Shown: positions 8,078 to 15,719, counted from the first letter of the stretch. The stretch: DNA of 34,738 nucleotides from an uncultured Lachnospiraceae bacterium (GCA_910588965.1 CAJUSO010000038.1:1-34738); one strand, 5' to 3'. Translations and numbers: made by a program. Notes: generated from the sequence alone by a model not told the origin.

Positions 8078-8599
8078 ATGACAGGGTTCAAGTTAAGGGC
8101 ATGGGAAACAGGGGATGCAGAATCATTGGCGCAATCTGCGGATAATCTGAATATTGCTAAGAATTTGCGGAATGTATTTCCGAATCCATACACATTGGAA
8201 GCCGCGGAATGGTATATTAATGACAGCATTGCCAATGCAGAAAAGCAACAAATCAATTATGCCATTGTGGTTGATGGACGGGCCGTTGGCAGTATAGGGA
8301 TCTTTGTAAAAGACGATGTATATGAAAAGTCTGCAGAGCTTGGCTATTGGCTTTCAGAGGATTATTGGCGTAAAGGAATCATGACAAAAGCAGTCCAGAT
8401 AATTTGTCAAGAGGCGTTTGGAAGGTTTGATATTATCCGTATATTTGCCGAGCCATTTGCTGACAATGCAGGTTCAAGGAGGGTTTTAGAAAAAGCGGGG
8501 TTTACCTGTGAGGGCACAATGCGCAACGGAATTTACAAAAATGGAGAGATCCGTTCATACTGTATATATTCTGTTTTGCGGGAGGAATTTACGGTCTGA
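8078..8599 (+). CDS. GNAT acetyltransferase, RimJ/RimL-like
   Basis: A 173-residue protein with FKLRAWETGDAESLAQSADN, the motif A region AELGYWLSEDYWRKGIMTKAVQII and the motif B end NAGSRRVLEKAGFTCEGTMRNGI. Such proteins are often annotated as ribosomal-protein-alanine acetyltransferases, but the true substrate is unknown. GGAAGGAG (8061-8068) supports ATG 8078. It is the first gene after the operator-bearing promoter and is followed after 1 nt by the TetR gene, so the two form an operon. Its induction by the TetR ligand is expected. Confidence 0.9.
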   Translation: MTGFKLRAWETGDAESLAQSADNLNIAKNLRNVFPNPYTLEAAEWYINDSIANAEKQQINYAIVVDGRAVGSIGIFVKDDVYEKSAELGYWLSEDYWRKGIMTKAVQIICQEAFGRFDIIRIFAEPFADNAGSRRVLEKAGFTCEGTMRNGIYKNGEIRSYCIYSVLREEFTV

Positions 8600-8600
8600 T

Positions 8601-9155
8601 ATGGGGAAAAAAGGAGCAAAAACAAAAGAGACAATCCGCCAGCAGGCATACTTATTATTTGCAGAAAAAGGTTTCAAAGCAGTAACAATGACTGATATTT
8701 GTGAAAAAACGGGGTTAAGCAGAGGCGGGCTTTATAGATATTACTCTGGGACAGAGCAGATTTTCTCGGAAATCCTTTCAGAGGAATATGTGATAGCAGA
8801 CCGTATAGAAAGAAAGGAAAAAGCAAGCGCAATATTAGAAGATATGCTTAGAGCGGTAAAGGATGAAATTATGGATAAGGAGTTATCTCTAAGCCTTGCG
8901 ATTTATGAATATGCCAATCTGGGAAATGAGGAATTTTTCGCCAATATCAATGACAGGGCCAAAAAACGATGGATAAGCCTGTTGGAGTATGGGATAGAAA
9001 CAAAAGAATTTAAGGAGGTTGATACAGAACAGGTTTCTGATTTGATTTTGTATTATTATCAGGGCCTGAGGATGTGGTCAAGGGTCATTCTGTTTGACGG
9101 GCAAGTAGCGGAGCATTATGTGAAAACGGTGAAGCAGCTGTTGTTAAAGGAATAA
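8601..9155 (+). CDS. TetR-family transcriptional regulator
   Basis: The 184-residue protein has an N-terminal TetR helix-turn-helix: KTKETIRQQAYLLFAEKGFK, then MTDICEKTGLSRGGLYRYY (residues about 30-48), and an all-helical ligand domain with ESILDYYYQGLRMW-like helices. ATG 8601 is chosen because the TetR fold begins there; the same frame extends upstream into the GNAT gene without reason. The GGAGG at 8581-8585 is 15 nt away, so translation may depend on coupling with the GNAT stop at 8597-8599. It probably represses the promoter at 8006 through the paired palindromes. The ligand is unknown. Confidence 0.9.
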   Translation: MGKKGAKTKETIRQQAYLLFAEKGFKAVTMTDICEKTGLSRGGLYRYYSGTEQIFSEILSEEYVIADRIERKEKASAILEDMLRAVKDEIMDKELSLSLAIYEYANLGNEEFFANINDRAKKRWISLLEYGIETKEFKEVDTEQVSDLILYYYQGLRMWSRVILFDGQVAEHYVKTVKQLLLKE

Positions 9156-9232
9156 AAACATAACTTTTTCAGACTGCCTCATTGCATATCTTTTTTCTTT
9201 GGGTTATGCTTTCATGCAGGAGGTGCTTATTT

Positions 9233-9709
9233 ATGTCTGGTGAAAATAAGAAAGACTTTAATGCGATGCTTAATGATAGTAAGGATATGCCCAAGTTTCA
9301 GACCATTACAGATAAAAAAAGCATTGAGAAATATGGCGGGGACAGGATGTATTTCGCCCCGCCCATTGCGTATGACAAAGTAATGCGGCGTGTGCCGTTT
9401 GGGAAGCTGCTTACGGTAGGTACGATTAGGGAATATTTTGCAAAGCAAAGTGGGGCTGATTTTACAGAGCCGATAACAGCAGGGATATTTGTCTCAATCG
9501 CAGCGTGGGCAAGTTATCAGCGGGCAGATAATAAAACGCCATTTTGGAGGACGTTAAAAGCAAATGGGGAATTAAATGCAAAGTATCCAGGAGGGATGGA
9601 AGGACAGAAGGAAATGCTTGAGAAAGAAGGGCATACAATTATTCAGAAAGGCAGGAAGAACATTAGGTATTATGTGAAAGATTATCAAGACGCATTATTC
9701 CCATTGTAG
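9233..9709 (+). CDS. Alkyltransferase-like protein (MGMT fold, no active-site cysteine)
   Basis: A 158-residue protein whose residues about 55-110 (RVPFGKLLTVGTIREYFAKQ, then FVSIAAWASYQR) resemble the DNA-binding helix-turn-helix domain of O6-alkylguanine-DNA alkyltransferases. The PCHR active-site motif is replaced by TPFWRTLK (102-109), with no cysteine. Alkyltransferase-like (ATL) proteins bind alkylated guanine and flag it for nucleotide excision repair, which is a plausible role. AGGAGGTG lies 8 nt before ATG 9233; an in-frame ATG at 9182 has no such site. The fold assignment rests on the motif pattern only. Confidence 0.7.
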   Translation: MSGENKKDFNAMLNDSKDMPKFQTITDKKSIEKYGGDRMYFAPPIAYDKVMRRVPFGKLLTVGTIREYFAKQSGADFTEPITAGIFVSIAAWASYQRADNKTPFWRTLKANGELNAKYPGGMEGQKEMLEKEGHTIIQKGRKNIRYYVKDYQDALFPL

Positions 9710-9794
9710 TTGCTTGAGGATGTGGGGATGAGGGTGCAGTTCATCATACAGGATATAACAGCTTTCAGAAGATACAAAAAGGGAAGAGGATGAT

Positions 9795-10580
9795 ATGAAG
9801 ATAATAAACCAAGATATTGATAGCGGGAAACCCTTTGACTGGGGGAAAACGTCTTCCGATTATGCAAAATTCCGTGACATTTATCCGCAAGAGTTTTATC
9901 AAATGATTGTTGGCCGTAAATTATGCTTAGAGGGACAATCTGTCCTTGACATCGGAACAGGGACGGGCGTCCTTCCTAGAAATATGTACCAGTATGGGGC
10001 GGAGTGGACGGCTGCGGATATTTCAGAAAACCAGATAAAACAAGCAAAAATCCTCTCAAAGGGCATGGATATAGATTACTATGTTGTATCAACAGAGGAT
10101 ATCAGTTTTTCCGATAACTCCTTTGATGTAATTACAGCGTGCCAGTGTTTTTGGTATTTCAACCATGAAACTGTTATGCCTAAGTTTTACCATATGCTTA
10201 GGCCGGGGGGAAGGATTCTTGTTTTATATATGGCGTGGCTCCCCTTTGAGGACAAGATTGCAGGAGCCAGTGAAAAACTCGTATTAAAATATAATCCGAA
10301 TTGGAGCGGCGCAGGAGAAACGAAACATCCAATAGACATACCAGATTGTTACAAAGAAAACTTTAGCCTTGTATATCATGAAGAATTTACGGTAAGGATA
10401 CCATTTACCCGTGAAAGCTGGAATGGAAGGATGAAGGCATGCCGTGGGATTGGCGCTTCGCTTACCGGGAAAGAGGTTTCGGCGTGGGAACAAGAGCATA
10501 GGACGCTCCTTGGACAGATTGCACCGGATGAATTTGACATTTTGCATTATGTTGCTATTGCAGAGCTTAAAAAGGATTGA
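9795..10580 (+). CDS. Class I SAM-dependent methyltransferase
   Basis: A 261-residue protein with a Rossmann-type methyltransferase core of the Methyltransf_11/25 type. Motif I is VLDIGTGTG (50-58), the acidic strand end is WTAADISENQIKQAK, motif II/III is FDVITACQCFWYF, and the post-motif is MLRPGGRILVLYMAW. The N-terminus DWGKTSSDYAKFRDIYP is common in small-molecule methyltransferases of Firmicutes. The target is unknown; in this neighbourhood it may modify a xenobiotic or an RNA base. AAGAGGATGAT precedes ATG 9795. Confidence 0.88.
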   Translation: MKIINQDIDSGKPFDWGKTSSDYAKFRDIYPQEFYQMIVGRKLCLEGQSVLDIGTGTGVLPRNMYQYGAEWTAADISENQIKQAKILSKGMDIDYYVVSTEDISFSDNSFDVITACQCFWYFNHETVMPKFYHMLRPGGRILVLYMAWLPFEDKIAGASEKLVLKYNPNWSGAGETKHPIDIPDCYKENFSLVYHEEFTVRIPFTRESWNGRMKACRGIGASLTGKEVSAWEQEHRTLLGQIAPDEFDILHYVAIAELKKD

Positions 10581-10730
10581 ATCCTGTTTGCTGGATTGAT
10601 ATATGTGAGTTTTACACAGGCATGGATGATAGAATCCGCAAATGAAAGTTGGTGGAAGAACAAGTGAAACGATGCATTGCAGTAACCGATATAGCCGCAT
10701 AAAAACGATTCAAAAAAGGAGGATTTAAAA

Positions 10731-11360
10731 ATGGCTATGTCGGAGAATATTATTTATCCCCGGAAGGGTGATACCCAAACCGTTTATTTGAAAAATGTGG
10801 TTACCAATGACAGGATTAAAATTGGCGATTATACGATGTACAATGATTTTGTGCATGACCCGCGGGAATTTGAGAAGAATAATGTATTGTATCATTATCC
10901 GGTTAATGGAGACCAGTTAGAAATTGGCAAGTTCTGTTCAGTTGCTTGTGGGGCAAAGTTTCTGTTTACCAGTGCAAATCATGCAATGTGTTCGCTTTCA
11001 ACATATCCATTCCCAATATTTTTTGGGGAATGGGGGTTGGACATAAAAGAAATTACAAGTGCATGGGACAATAAAGGCGGCATTGTAATTGGGAATGATG
11101 TGTGGATTGGATTTGAAGCGGTGATTCTTTCTGGCGTTACGATTGGTGACGGGGCAATTATTGGTACGCGGGCGGTTGTTACAAAAGATGTGCCGCCTTT
11201 TACGGTTGTCGGAGGCGTTCCCGCAAAACCAATACGAAAAAGGTTTTCGGACAATGTGGTTTCTGCGTTATTAAAACTCCAATGGTGGGATTGGCCTGAA
11301 AGCAGGATTAAGAAAAACATTGCAGCAATCCAATCAGGCCGGATTGAGGATTTGGAGTAA
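10731..11360 (+). CDS. Vat/CatB-type xenobiotic O-acetyltransferase (left-handed beta-helix)
   Basis: The 209-residue protein follows the streptogramin A acetyltransferase (Vat) / CatB pattern. It has IKIGDYTMYNDFVHDPREFE, KFCSVACGAKFLFTSANHAM with the catalytic histidine at about residue 84, and hexapeptide repeats IVIGNDVWIGFEAVILSGVTIGDGAIIGTRAVV. It ends in the family helix IRKRFSDNVVSALLKLQWWDWP. Members acetylate virginiamycin M-type streptogramins or chloramphenicol from acetyl-CoA as trimers. This one may confer resistance or act on another hydroxyl compound; the sequence alone does not decide. AAAGGAGG stands 8 nt before ATG. Confidence 0.88.
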   Translation: MAMSENIIYPRKGDTQTVYLKNVVTNDRIKIGDYTMYNDFVHDPREFEKNNVLYHYPVNGDQLEIGKFCSVACGAKFLFTSANHAMCSLSTYPFPIFFGEWGLDIKEITSAWDNKGGIVIGNDVWIGFEAVILSGVTIGDGAIIGTRAVVTKDVPPFTVVGGVPAKPIRKRFSDNVVSALLKLQWWDWPESRIKKNIAAIQSGRIEDLE

Positions 11361-11420
11361 TTGTCCATATTTGTGCAGGCAATCAAGTGGGAAATGGAGG
11401 TTCCGTTCGATACGGAAAGC

Positions 11421-12035
11421 CTAACGCATGTACTTGGGAGATTGGATTTGTTTCTCTATGATTTTGTCAATCAGGCCGAAATCCAAGGCTTCTTCTGCTG
11501 TCATATAATTATCGCGTTCGGTTGCGGTAGCGACCTCATCCATACTTTTACCTGTATTTTCTGATAAAATGGTATTTAACCGTTTTTTGCTTTTTTGTAT
11601 GTGGTCAGATGCGATTTTTATGTCGGTTGCCTGCCCTTGGATCCCATTCCCATGAATAGCAGGCTGGTGGATCATGATTTCGGCATTGGGCAGGGCAAGG
11701 CGTTTCCCTTTTGTGCCTCCTGCCAATAAGAATGCCCCAAAGCTGGCAGCAAGGCCGATACATATTGTTGAAACGTCACATTTGATATATTGCATTGTGT
11801 CATAAATCGCAAAGCCTGCTGAAACAGAACCGCCTGGGCTATTGATATATAAATGGATATCTTTCCCTGGGTCTTGTGACTCTAAAAAAAGCATTTGTGC
11901 AATCACTGCACGGGCGGAACCATCACTTACTTCTTCTCCTAAAAAAATAATCCTGTCGGACAATAGCCTTGAAAAAATATCATAACTACGTTCCCCCCGG
12001 CTTGTCTGTTCCGTAACATAAGGGATATTACTCAT
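11421..12035 (-). CDS. clpP: ATP-dependent Clp protease proteolytic subunit, extra stand-alone copy
   Basis: The 204-residue protein has the full ClpP triad: Ser98 (GLAASFGAF), His123 (MIHQPA) and Asp175 (ERDNYM). It also has the handle and fold motifs INSPGGSV and IYDTMQYIKCDV. No clpX or other Clp ATPase is adjacent. Instead the gene overlaps the upstream AraC regulator by ATGA (12035-12032), so the two are translationally coupled. Housekeeping clpP normally lies beside clpX or tig, so this is likely a second, regulated ClpP that may form mixed rings with the main one. AGGAGGT lies 11 nt before ATG. The non-canonical segment AIHGNGIQGQ replaces the usual HQPLGG loop. Confidence 0.88.
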   Translation of the reverse strand: MSNIPYVTEQTSRGERSYDIFSRLLSDRIIFLGEEVSDGSARAVIAQMLFLESQDPGKDIHLYINSPGGSVSAGFAIYDTMQYIKCDVSTICIGLAASFGAFLLAGGTKGKRLALPNAEIMIHQPAIHGNGIQGQATDIKIASDHIQKSKKRLNTILSENTGKSMDEVATATERDNYMTAEEALDFGLIDKIIEKQIQSPKYMR

Positions 12036-12448
12036 GCTGCTAACCTACCTCCTGTTGGATAATGTATAAATGGGTATCCAGAAGGCAGGCCCATCCTGCA
12101 CATCTTTGGCTGTTTCGGAGAGGACATGCCATGTTTCCTATAAGTATTAGGCGTACATCCATAGAATTGTTTAAAGGCTAAGGTGAAAGCCTGCTGTGAA
12201 CCGTAATGTGCTTCATAAGCGATTTCAATAATGGGCTGCTTCGTTTCCGCAAGTTTTTGGGCGGCTAAAGCCAGCCTACGTCCTCGTATGTATTTATAAA
12301 CCGTGCATTTTGTTTCTGCAGCAAAAATCCTGGCTAAATAAAATTTTGAATAATTTAATGCATTTGCTATTTTATCCAGCGGCAAATCTTCATTAATATG
12401 TGTTTCTATATAGTCCACTGCTTTCTTTACAACGGTATTATGGCTCAT
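12032..12448 (-). CDS. Short AraC-family transcriptional regulator
   Basis: The 138-residue protein is almost only an AraC/XylS DNA-binding domain. The first HTH is PLDKIANALNYSKFYLARIF and the second IIEIAYEAHYGSQQAFTLAFKQFYG, ending with CTPNTYRK. A cysteine-containing tail of about 30 residues follows, and there is no separate ligand domain, as in MarA/SoxS-like regulators. ATG 12448 is preceded by AAAGGGGTG at 6 nt and is preferred over the in-frame ATG at 12481. It is the first gene of a two-gene operon with clpP. It may sense state through another partner or act as a constitutive activator. Confidence 0.85.
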   Translation of the reverse strand: MSHNTVVKKAVDYIETHINEDLPLDKIANALNYSKFYLARIFAAETKCTVYKYIRGRRLALAAQKLAETKQPIIEIAYEAHYGSQQAFTLAFKQFYGCTPNTYRKHGMSSPKQPKMCRMGLPSGYPFIHYPTGGRLAA

Positions 12449-12471
12449 ATCTGACACCCCTTTCCCTAATG

Positions 12472-12500
12472 AATATAACATAATTCCTGAAAATTGTCTT
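12472..12500 (-). promoter_or_regulatory. Candidate promoter of the AraC-clpP operon
   Basis: On the minus strand AAGACA (12500-12495), a 17-bp spacer and TATATT (12477-12472). Both boxes match 4-5 of 6 positions. It lies just before the AraC start at 12448. Confidence 0.45.
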
Positions 12501-12566
12501 AATAGAAATTGCCCTAATTAAAAATAAGAAAAATGGCAGGATACCGCATCATCATTTTAAATATAC

Positions 12567-12595
12567 TTGTACATTCAAAAATCCTCCATTATAAT
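12567..12595 (+). promoter_or_regulatory. Promoter of the GNAT gene at 12640
   Basis: TTGTAC (12567-12572), a 17-bp spacer and TATAAT (12590-12595), divergent from the AraC-clpP promoter about 90 bp away. An AraC-bound site between the two could affect both. Confidence 0.75.
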
Positions 12596-12639
12596 ATATC
12601 CATACAGATATAAAAGGAAGCAGGATTTGGAGGTAGGGA

Positions 12640-13092
12640 ATGGAAGCGTATGTATATGCTGCCTTAAGGCAGAGGCCGGAATTAAGGGATAGGGCTGCAG
12701 GATGGTTTCATTGCAAATGGGGCGTGCCGCAGGAAGCTTACCTTGAGTGTATGGAAGCTTATCTCAATGGTAGGACTGAGTATGGCTGGTATCTTTGCTT
12801 AGACGGGGACAGGATTATAGGGGGCTGCGGTGTAATTGAAAATGATTTTCATGACAGGAAAGACCTCGCGCCAAATATTTGCGCTGTCTATACAGAGGAA
12901 GGATACCGTTGTAAGGGGATTGCGGGGCATTTGCTTCATAGGGCTGTAGAAGACTTGAGATCCAAAGCTATCACCCCGGTTTATTTACTTACGGATCATG
13001 TAGGTTTTTATGAAAGATATGATTGGGAATTTTTGTGCATGGTCCAAGGAAATGGGGAACCTGGGATGTCAAGGATGTATATCCACAGATAG
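12640..13092 (+). CDS. GNAT-family N-acetyltransferase
   Basis: A 150-residue GNAT domain protein. The central strands are YGWYLCLDGDRIIGGCGVIEND, motif A is AVYTEEGYRCKGIAGHLLHRAVEDL, and motif B is PVYLLTDHVGFYERYDWEFLCMVQ. TTGGAGGTAGGGA precedes ATG 12640. It is divergent to the AraC-clpP operon. The substrate is unknown. Confidence 0.9.
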   Translation: MEAYVYAALRQRPELRDRAAGWFHCKWGVPQEAYLECMEAYLNGRTEYGWYLCLDGDRIIGGCGVIENDFHDRKDLAPNICAVYTEEGYRCKGIAGHLLHRAVEDLRSKAITPVYLLTDHVGFYERYDWEFLCMVQGNGEPGMSRMYIHR

Positions 13093-13304
13093 CTGCCGGT
13101 TGCCTAGGGGATGGAATAGGGGAAGGAAAGGCGTATCGGGTATTTGATTGTTTGCATTATGGTGCGGCTGCTGGATGGAAGTAACAGGAAATGCCCGTTT
13201 GCTGCATTGGCGGATAGGAGGATTTGGATGGAGATGGTCCTATCGGCCTAGCGGAAGGCCGAAATTTGGGATGGGGCTTAAAAATATTATTTTGGGAGGC
13301 AGAT
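13093..13304 (+). other. Spacer between GNAT gene and GNAT remnant
   Basis: No intact gene is seen. A hairpin TCGGCCT/AGGCCGA lies at about 13244-13262. The segment probably contains degraded sequence of the acetyltransferase whose tail survives downstream. Confidence 0.3.
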
Positions 13305-13505
13305 ATGGAATATAGGGCAAGCGGTTCGCTGATTATGGACTGCCTCGAAGCAGGCACCATGCAACAGCATGGCGCGGCAATTTTGGATGCATCCCTTCCG
13401 GCAGTATGTTTCTATGAGCATAGGGGCTATCGGACTGTGGGGCATGGGGTTAAGCTGGTCTATGAAATTATGGAGAAAAGGCTGGGGCTCATTGGAAGCC
13501 CTTAA
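13305..13505 (+). pseudogene. Truncated GNAT acetyltransferase (C-terminal piece)
   Basis: The 66 codons end with AAILDASLPAVCFYEHRGYRTVGHGVKLVYE, the typical C-terminal beta-strand, helix and motif B of a GNAT enzyme. The acetyl-CoA loop and N-terminal half are missing. A ribosome binding site GGGAGG stands shortly before ATG 13305, so a short protein may still be made, but it cannot be a working transferase. The open frame reaches back to 13224 without family similarity. It lies at the edge of the accessory region. Confidence 0.65.
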
Positions 13506-13507
13506 AA

Positions 13508-13532
13508 GGAGGGGCCGGGAAACGGCCCCTCC
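13508..13532 (-). terminator. Terminator of the glutamate-synthase-like gene
   Basis: A perfect 10-bp GC stem GGAGGGGCCG/CGGCCCCTCC with 5-nt loop. On the minus strand it is followed by TTTT, about 15 bp after the stop of the gene at 13548. Confidence 0.85.
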
Positions 13533-13547
13533 CAGGTACTTTTATCA

Positions 13548-14975
13548 TCAGTTAGGGGAGGATGCTTTGGATACGGGCCTGGGCGCTTCGCCGGCATGTG
13601 CAATCTTGGTATATTCTGCTATTTCCTTGCTGGTCGTGCAGAGGTCTTCAACCGATAGGCCATGGATATCCGGATTGCCCGTTATCCTTGCGAAAATCCT
13701 TAATTCCTCTGCGGAGCATTTCAGATAGTTTTCTACCCGTTTTGCGGCAGCGTCAATCGGCAGCCTTTTACGCAGCGTTTTGTCCTGGGTGGCCACGCCT
13801 ACCGGGCACATCCCAGTGCCGCAGATACGGTACTGCTGGCAGGCAGCGGCCACCATAGCGGCAGAGGCAATTGCAACCGCATCTGCGCCCATTGCAATCG
13901 CTTTGGCAAAGTCGGAAGATACCCGAAGCCCGCCTGTGATAACCAGATCAATATCTGAGCCAATGGCATCAAGGTAGTTCCTGGCCCGGGAGAGGGCATA
14001 AATGGTGGGGACGCTGGTGGAATCCCGGATAAGGGCAGGGGAAGCCCCGGTTGCGCCGCCACGCCCGTCTATGGTAATGAAGTCTGGTTTGGCGTAGACG
14101 CAGAATTCCAGATCTTTTTCGATACGCCCGGCGGCAATCTTAATGCCAATCGGCCTGCCTTCACTCCGCAGGCGCAGTTCCCCTACGAGCGTTTTTAAAT
14201 CCTCTGCGTTGTTGATGCCAGGGAATTTGGAAGGGCTGATAATGTCCTCCCCTAGGGGTTTCTTCCGGATGCCTGCGATTTCGGGCGTCACTTTGCCGCC
14301 TGGTAAATGCCCGCCCATCCCTGGCTTTGTCCCCTGCCCGATTTTAATCTCAATGGCGTCAGAAGACTTCAGGTTCTCATCGGTGACGCTATACAGGTTT
14401 GGCACATATTCAAAAATGTATTTATATGCGGCTTCTTTTTCCTCAGGCAGGATACCGCCCTCGCCGCTGCACATTGCCGTGCCGGCTGCGGCGCTTCCTT
14501 TTGCCAGCGCGGTTTTTGCCTCCTTGGAAAGTGCGCCGAAGGACATGTGGGAAATATAGACGGGCATATCAAGCACCATCGGCTTTTTCGCATGTTTTCC
14601 GATGACCGTTTTCAGGGAAACTTCTGCATGCTCATCCAAAGGCATGGGATCCAGCTGCGCCCCCAGTACGAGCACATCGTCCCAGTTTGGCATGTCCATC
14701 TGTGTGCCCATTGCCTCGATTGCCGATTTCCCAGTAACCGCCATCTCATGGATTTCTTTCATGTAACGGTAATTGCTGTCCGTCTTGCGGGTTTCCTGGG
14801 GATAATCCAGTTCCAAACCGTTGACGTTTGTAGGGGCGTCTGTGCTATTGGGCGCTTTTGCATTAAATTTTTCCGGCGGCTGTTTGCAGATTGGGCATGC
14901 TGTTAATTCAGAAAAGGGTTTTCCTTCTTTTTCCTCGTCATACACGTATCCGCATATGCTGCATTTGTAGACCAT
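13548..14975 (-). CDS. Rubredoxin-fused glutamate-synthase-like FMN protein
   Basis: The 475-residue protein starts with a rubredoxin-like iron site (CSIC at 5-8, CPIC at 27-30). The rest matches the FMN-binding domain of glutamate synthase large subunit: YISHMSFGALSKEAKTALAKG, GQGTKPGMGGHLPGGKV, ITIDGRGGATGASP and VITGGLRVSSDFAKAIAMGADAV. The cluster region CQQYRICGTGMCPVG supplies the three cysteines of a [3Fe-4S] centre. The amidotransferase domain of full GltB is absent, so the enzyme must use free ammonia, a separate glutaminase, or do another redox reaction. AAGGAGGT is 7 nt before ATG. It is a stand-alone gene with its own terminator. Confidence 0.88.
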   Translation of the reverse strand: MVYKCSICGYVYDEEKEGKPFSELTACPICKQPPEKFNAKAPNSTDAPTNVNGLELDYPQETRKTDSNYRYMKEIHEMAVTGKSAIEAMGTQMDMPNWDDVLVLGAQLDPMPLDEHAEVSLKTVIGKHAKKPMVLDMPVYISHMSFGALSKEAKTALAKGSAAAGTAMCSGEGGILPEEKEAAYKYIFEYVPNLYSVTDENLKSSDAIEIKIGQGTKPGMGGHLPGGKVTPEIAGIRKKPLGEDIISPSKFPGINNAEDLKTLVGELRLRSEGRPIGIKIAAGRIEKDLEFCVYAKPDFITIDGRGGATGASPALIRDSTSVPTIYALSRARNYLDAIGSDIDLVITGGLRVSSDFAKAIAMGADAVAIASAAMVAAACQQYRICGTGMCPVGVATQDKTLRKRLPIDAAAKRVENYLKCSAEELRIFARITGNPDIHGLSVEDLCTTSKEIAEYTKIAHAGEAPRPVSKASSPN

Positions 14976-15215
14976 TGTAACTACCTCCTTTTTCTTTGCT
15001 GTACTTTATGGGATAAACTATCTTCCAGCCATAGGCCGGGGTTCCTTCTGCAAGCGGTTTTCCTAAGTTCTTGGCCAAACCGTTCCATTGCTGCCAGGCA
15101 ATGGGCTGGATTTGGTTTCAGGTTATTTTTATTATAATGGTTTTATATTTTTTTGTCGAGAGATTATTTGTGCTCCTACCAGCTGCCTTGCAGTGGGGTT
15201 TTGGAGGGCGGGGAA
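14976..15215. other. Divergent intergenic region
   Basis: About 240 bases with no convincing gene. It must hold the promoter of the leftward glutamate-synthase-like gene, but no clear minus-strand promoter could be picked. Small open frames here lack Shine-Dalgarno sites. Confidence 0.35.
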
Positions 15216-15244
15216 TTGCTAAAATGCATATTTTACGGTATAAT
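15216..15244 (+). promoter_or_regulatory. Promoter of the VOC gene
   Basis: TTGCTA (15216-15221), a 17-bp spacer and TATAAT (15239-15244), followed by AAGGAGGG and the ATG at 15280. Confidence 0.7.
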
Positions 15245-15279
15245 TGGGAGGAAAGAGGCTGGTAAGGAGGGAAAGGCGG

Positions 15280-15642
15280 ATGAAATTAAAGAATGTATTG
15301 ATTGTTGTGAAAGATATGGAAAAATCCAGGCAATTTTATCATGACTTGTTTGGCCTGGAACTGATACGGGACAATGAAGGGAATATGATCCTGACGGAAG
15401 GGCTTGTGCTTCAGGAGGAAAAAATATGGAAAGGGTTCCTTGGGAAAGACATCATCCCAGAGAGCAATTCCTGCGAGCTCTATTTTGAAGAAAGGGAGAT
15501 AGAAGCCTTTGCCCAAAAGCTGGAAAGGCTGTACCCGTCCATCCGGTATGCCAATCGGCTTATGTCCCATAGCTGGGGGCAGAAGGTGGTCCGTTTTTAT
15601 GATTTGGACGGCAATTTAATCGAAGTGGGGACGCCCATGTAG
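15280..15642 (+). CDS. VOC-family (glyoxalase/dioxygenase-like) protein
   Basis: The 120-residue protein has the paired beta-alpha-beta-beta-beta pattern of the VOC superfamily. It opens MKLKNVLIVVKDMEKSRQFYHDLFGLELI and closes VVRFYDLDGNLIEVG, where the glutamate is a usual metal ligand. The family includes glyoxalase I, fosfomycin-type resistance proteins and bleomycin-binding proteins; the specific role is unknown. TAAGGAGGG stands 8 nt before ATG 15280, which excludes the in-frame start at 15244. Confidence 0.85.
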   Translation: MKLKNVLIVVKDMEKSRQFYHDLFGLELIRDNEGNMILTEGLVLQEEKIWKGFLGKDIIPESNSCELYFEEREIEAFAQKLERLYPSIRYANRLMSHSWGQKVVRFYDLDGNLIEVGTPM

Positions 15643-15719
15643 CAGTGCGCCTGCCGGTCATATTTTTTATGGCGCCTGCATAGGGATATAGGTAAAAGGA
15701 CACAAGGAAAGAGCCGTTT

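Noticed and set aside
6253..13505. Integron cassette array
   Set aside because: No attC-like palindromes, no integron integrase and separate promoters for several genes.
14143..14906. Long plus-strand ORFs inside the glutamate-synthase-like gene
   Set aside because: Antisense shadows of a clearly conserved minus-strand gene.
15071..15265. 64-codon hydrophobic ORF upstream of the VOC gene
   Set aside because: No ribosome binding site and it runs through the VOC promoter; composition fits chance.
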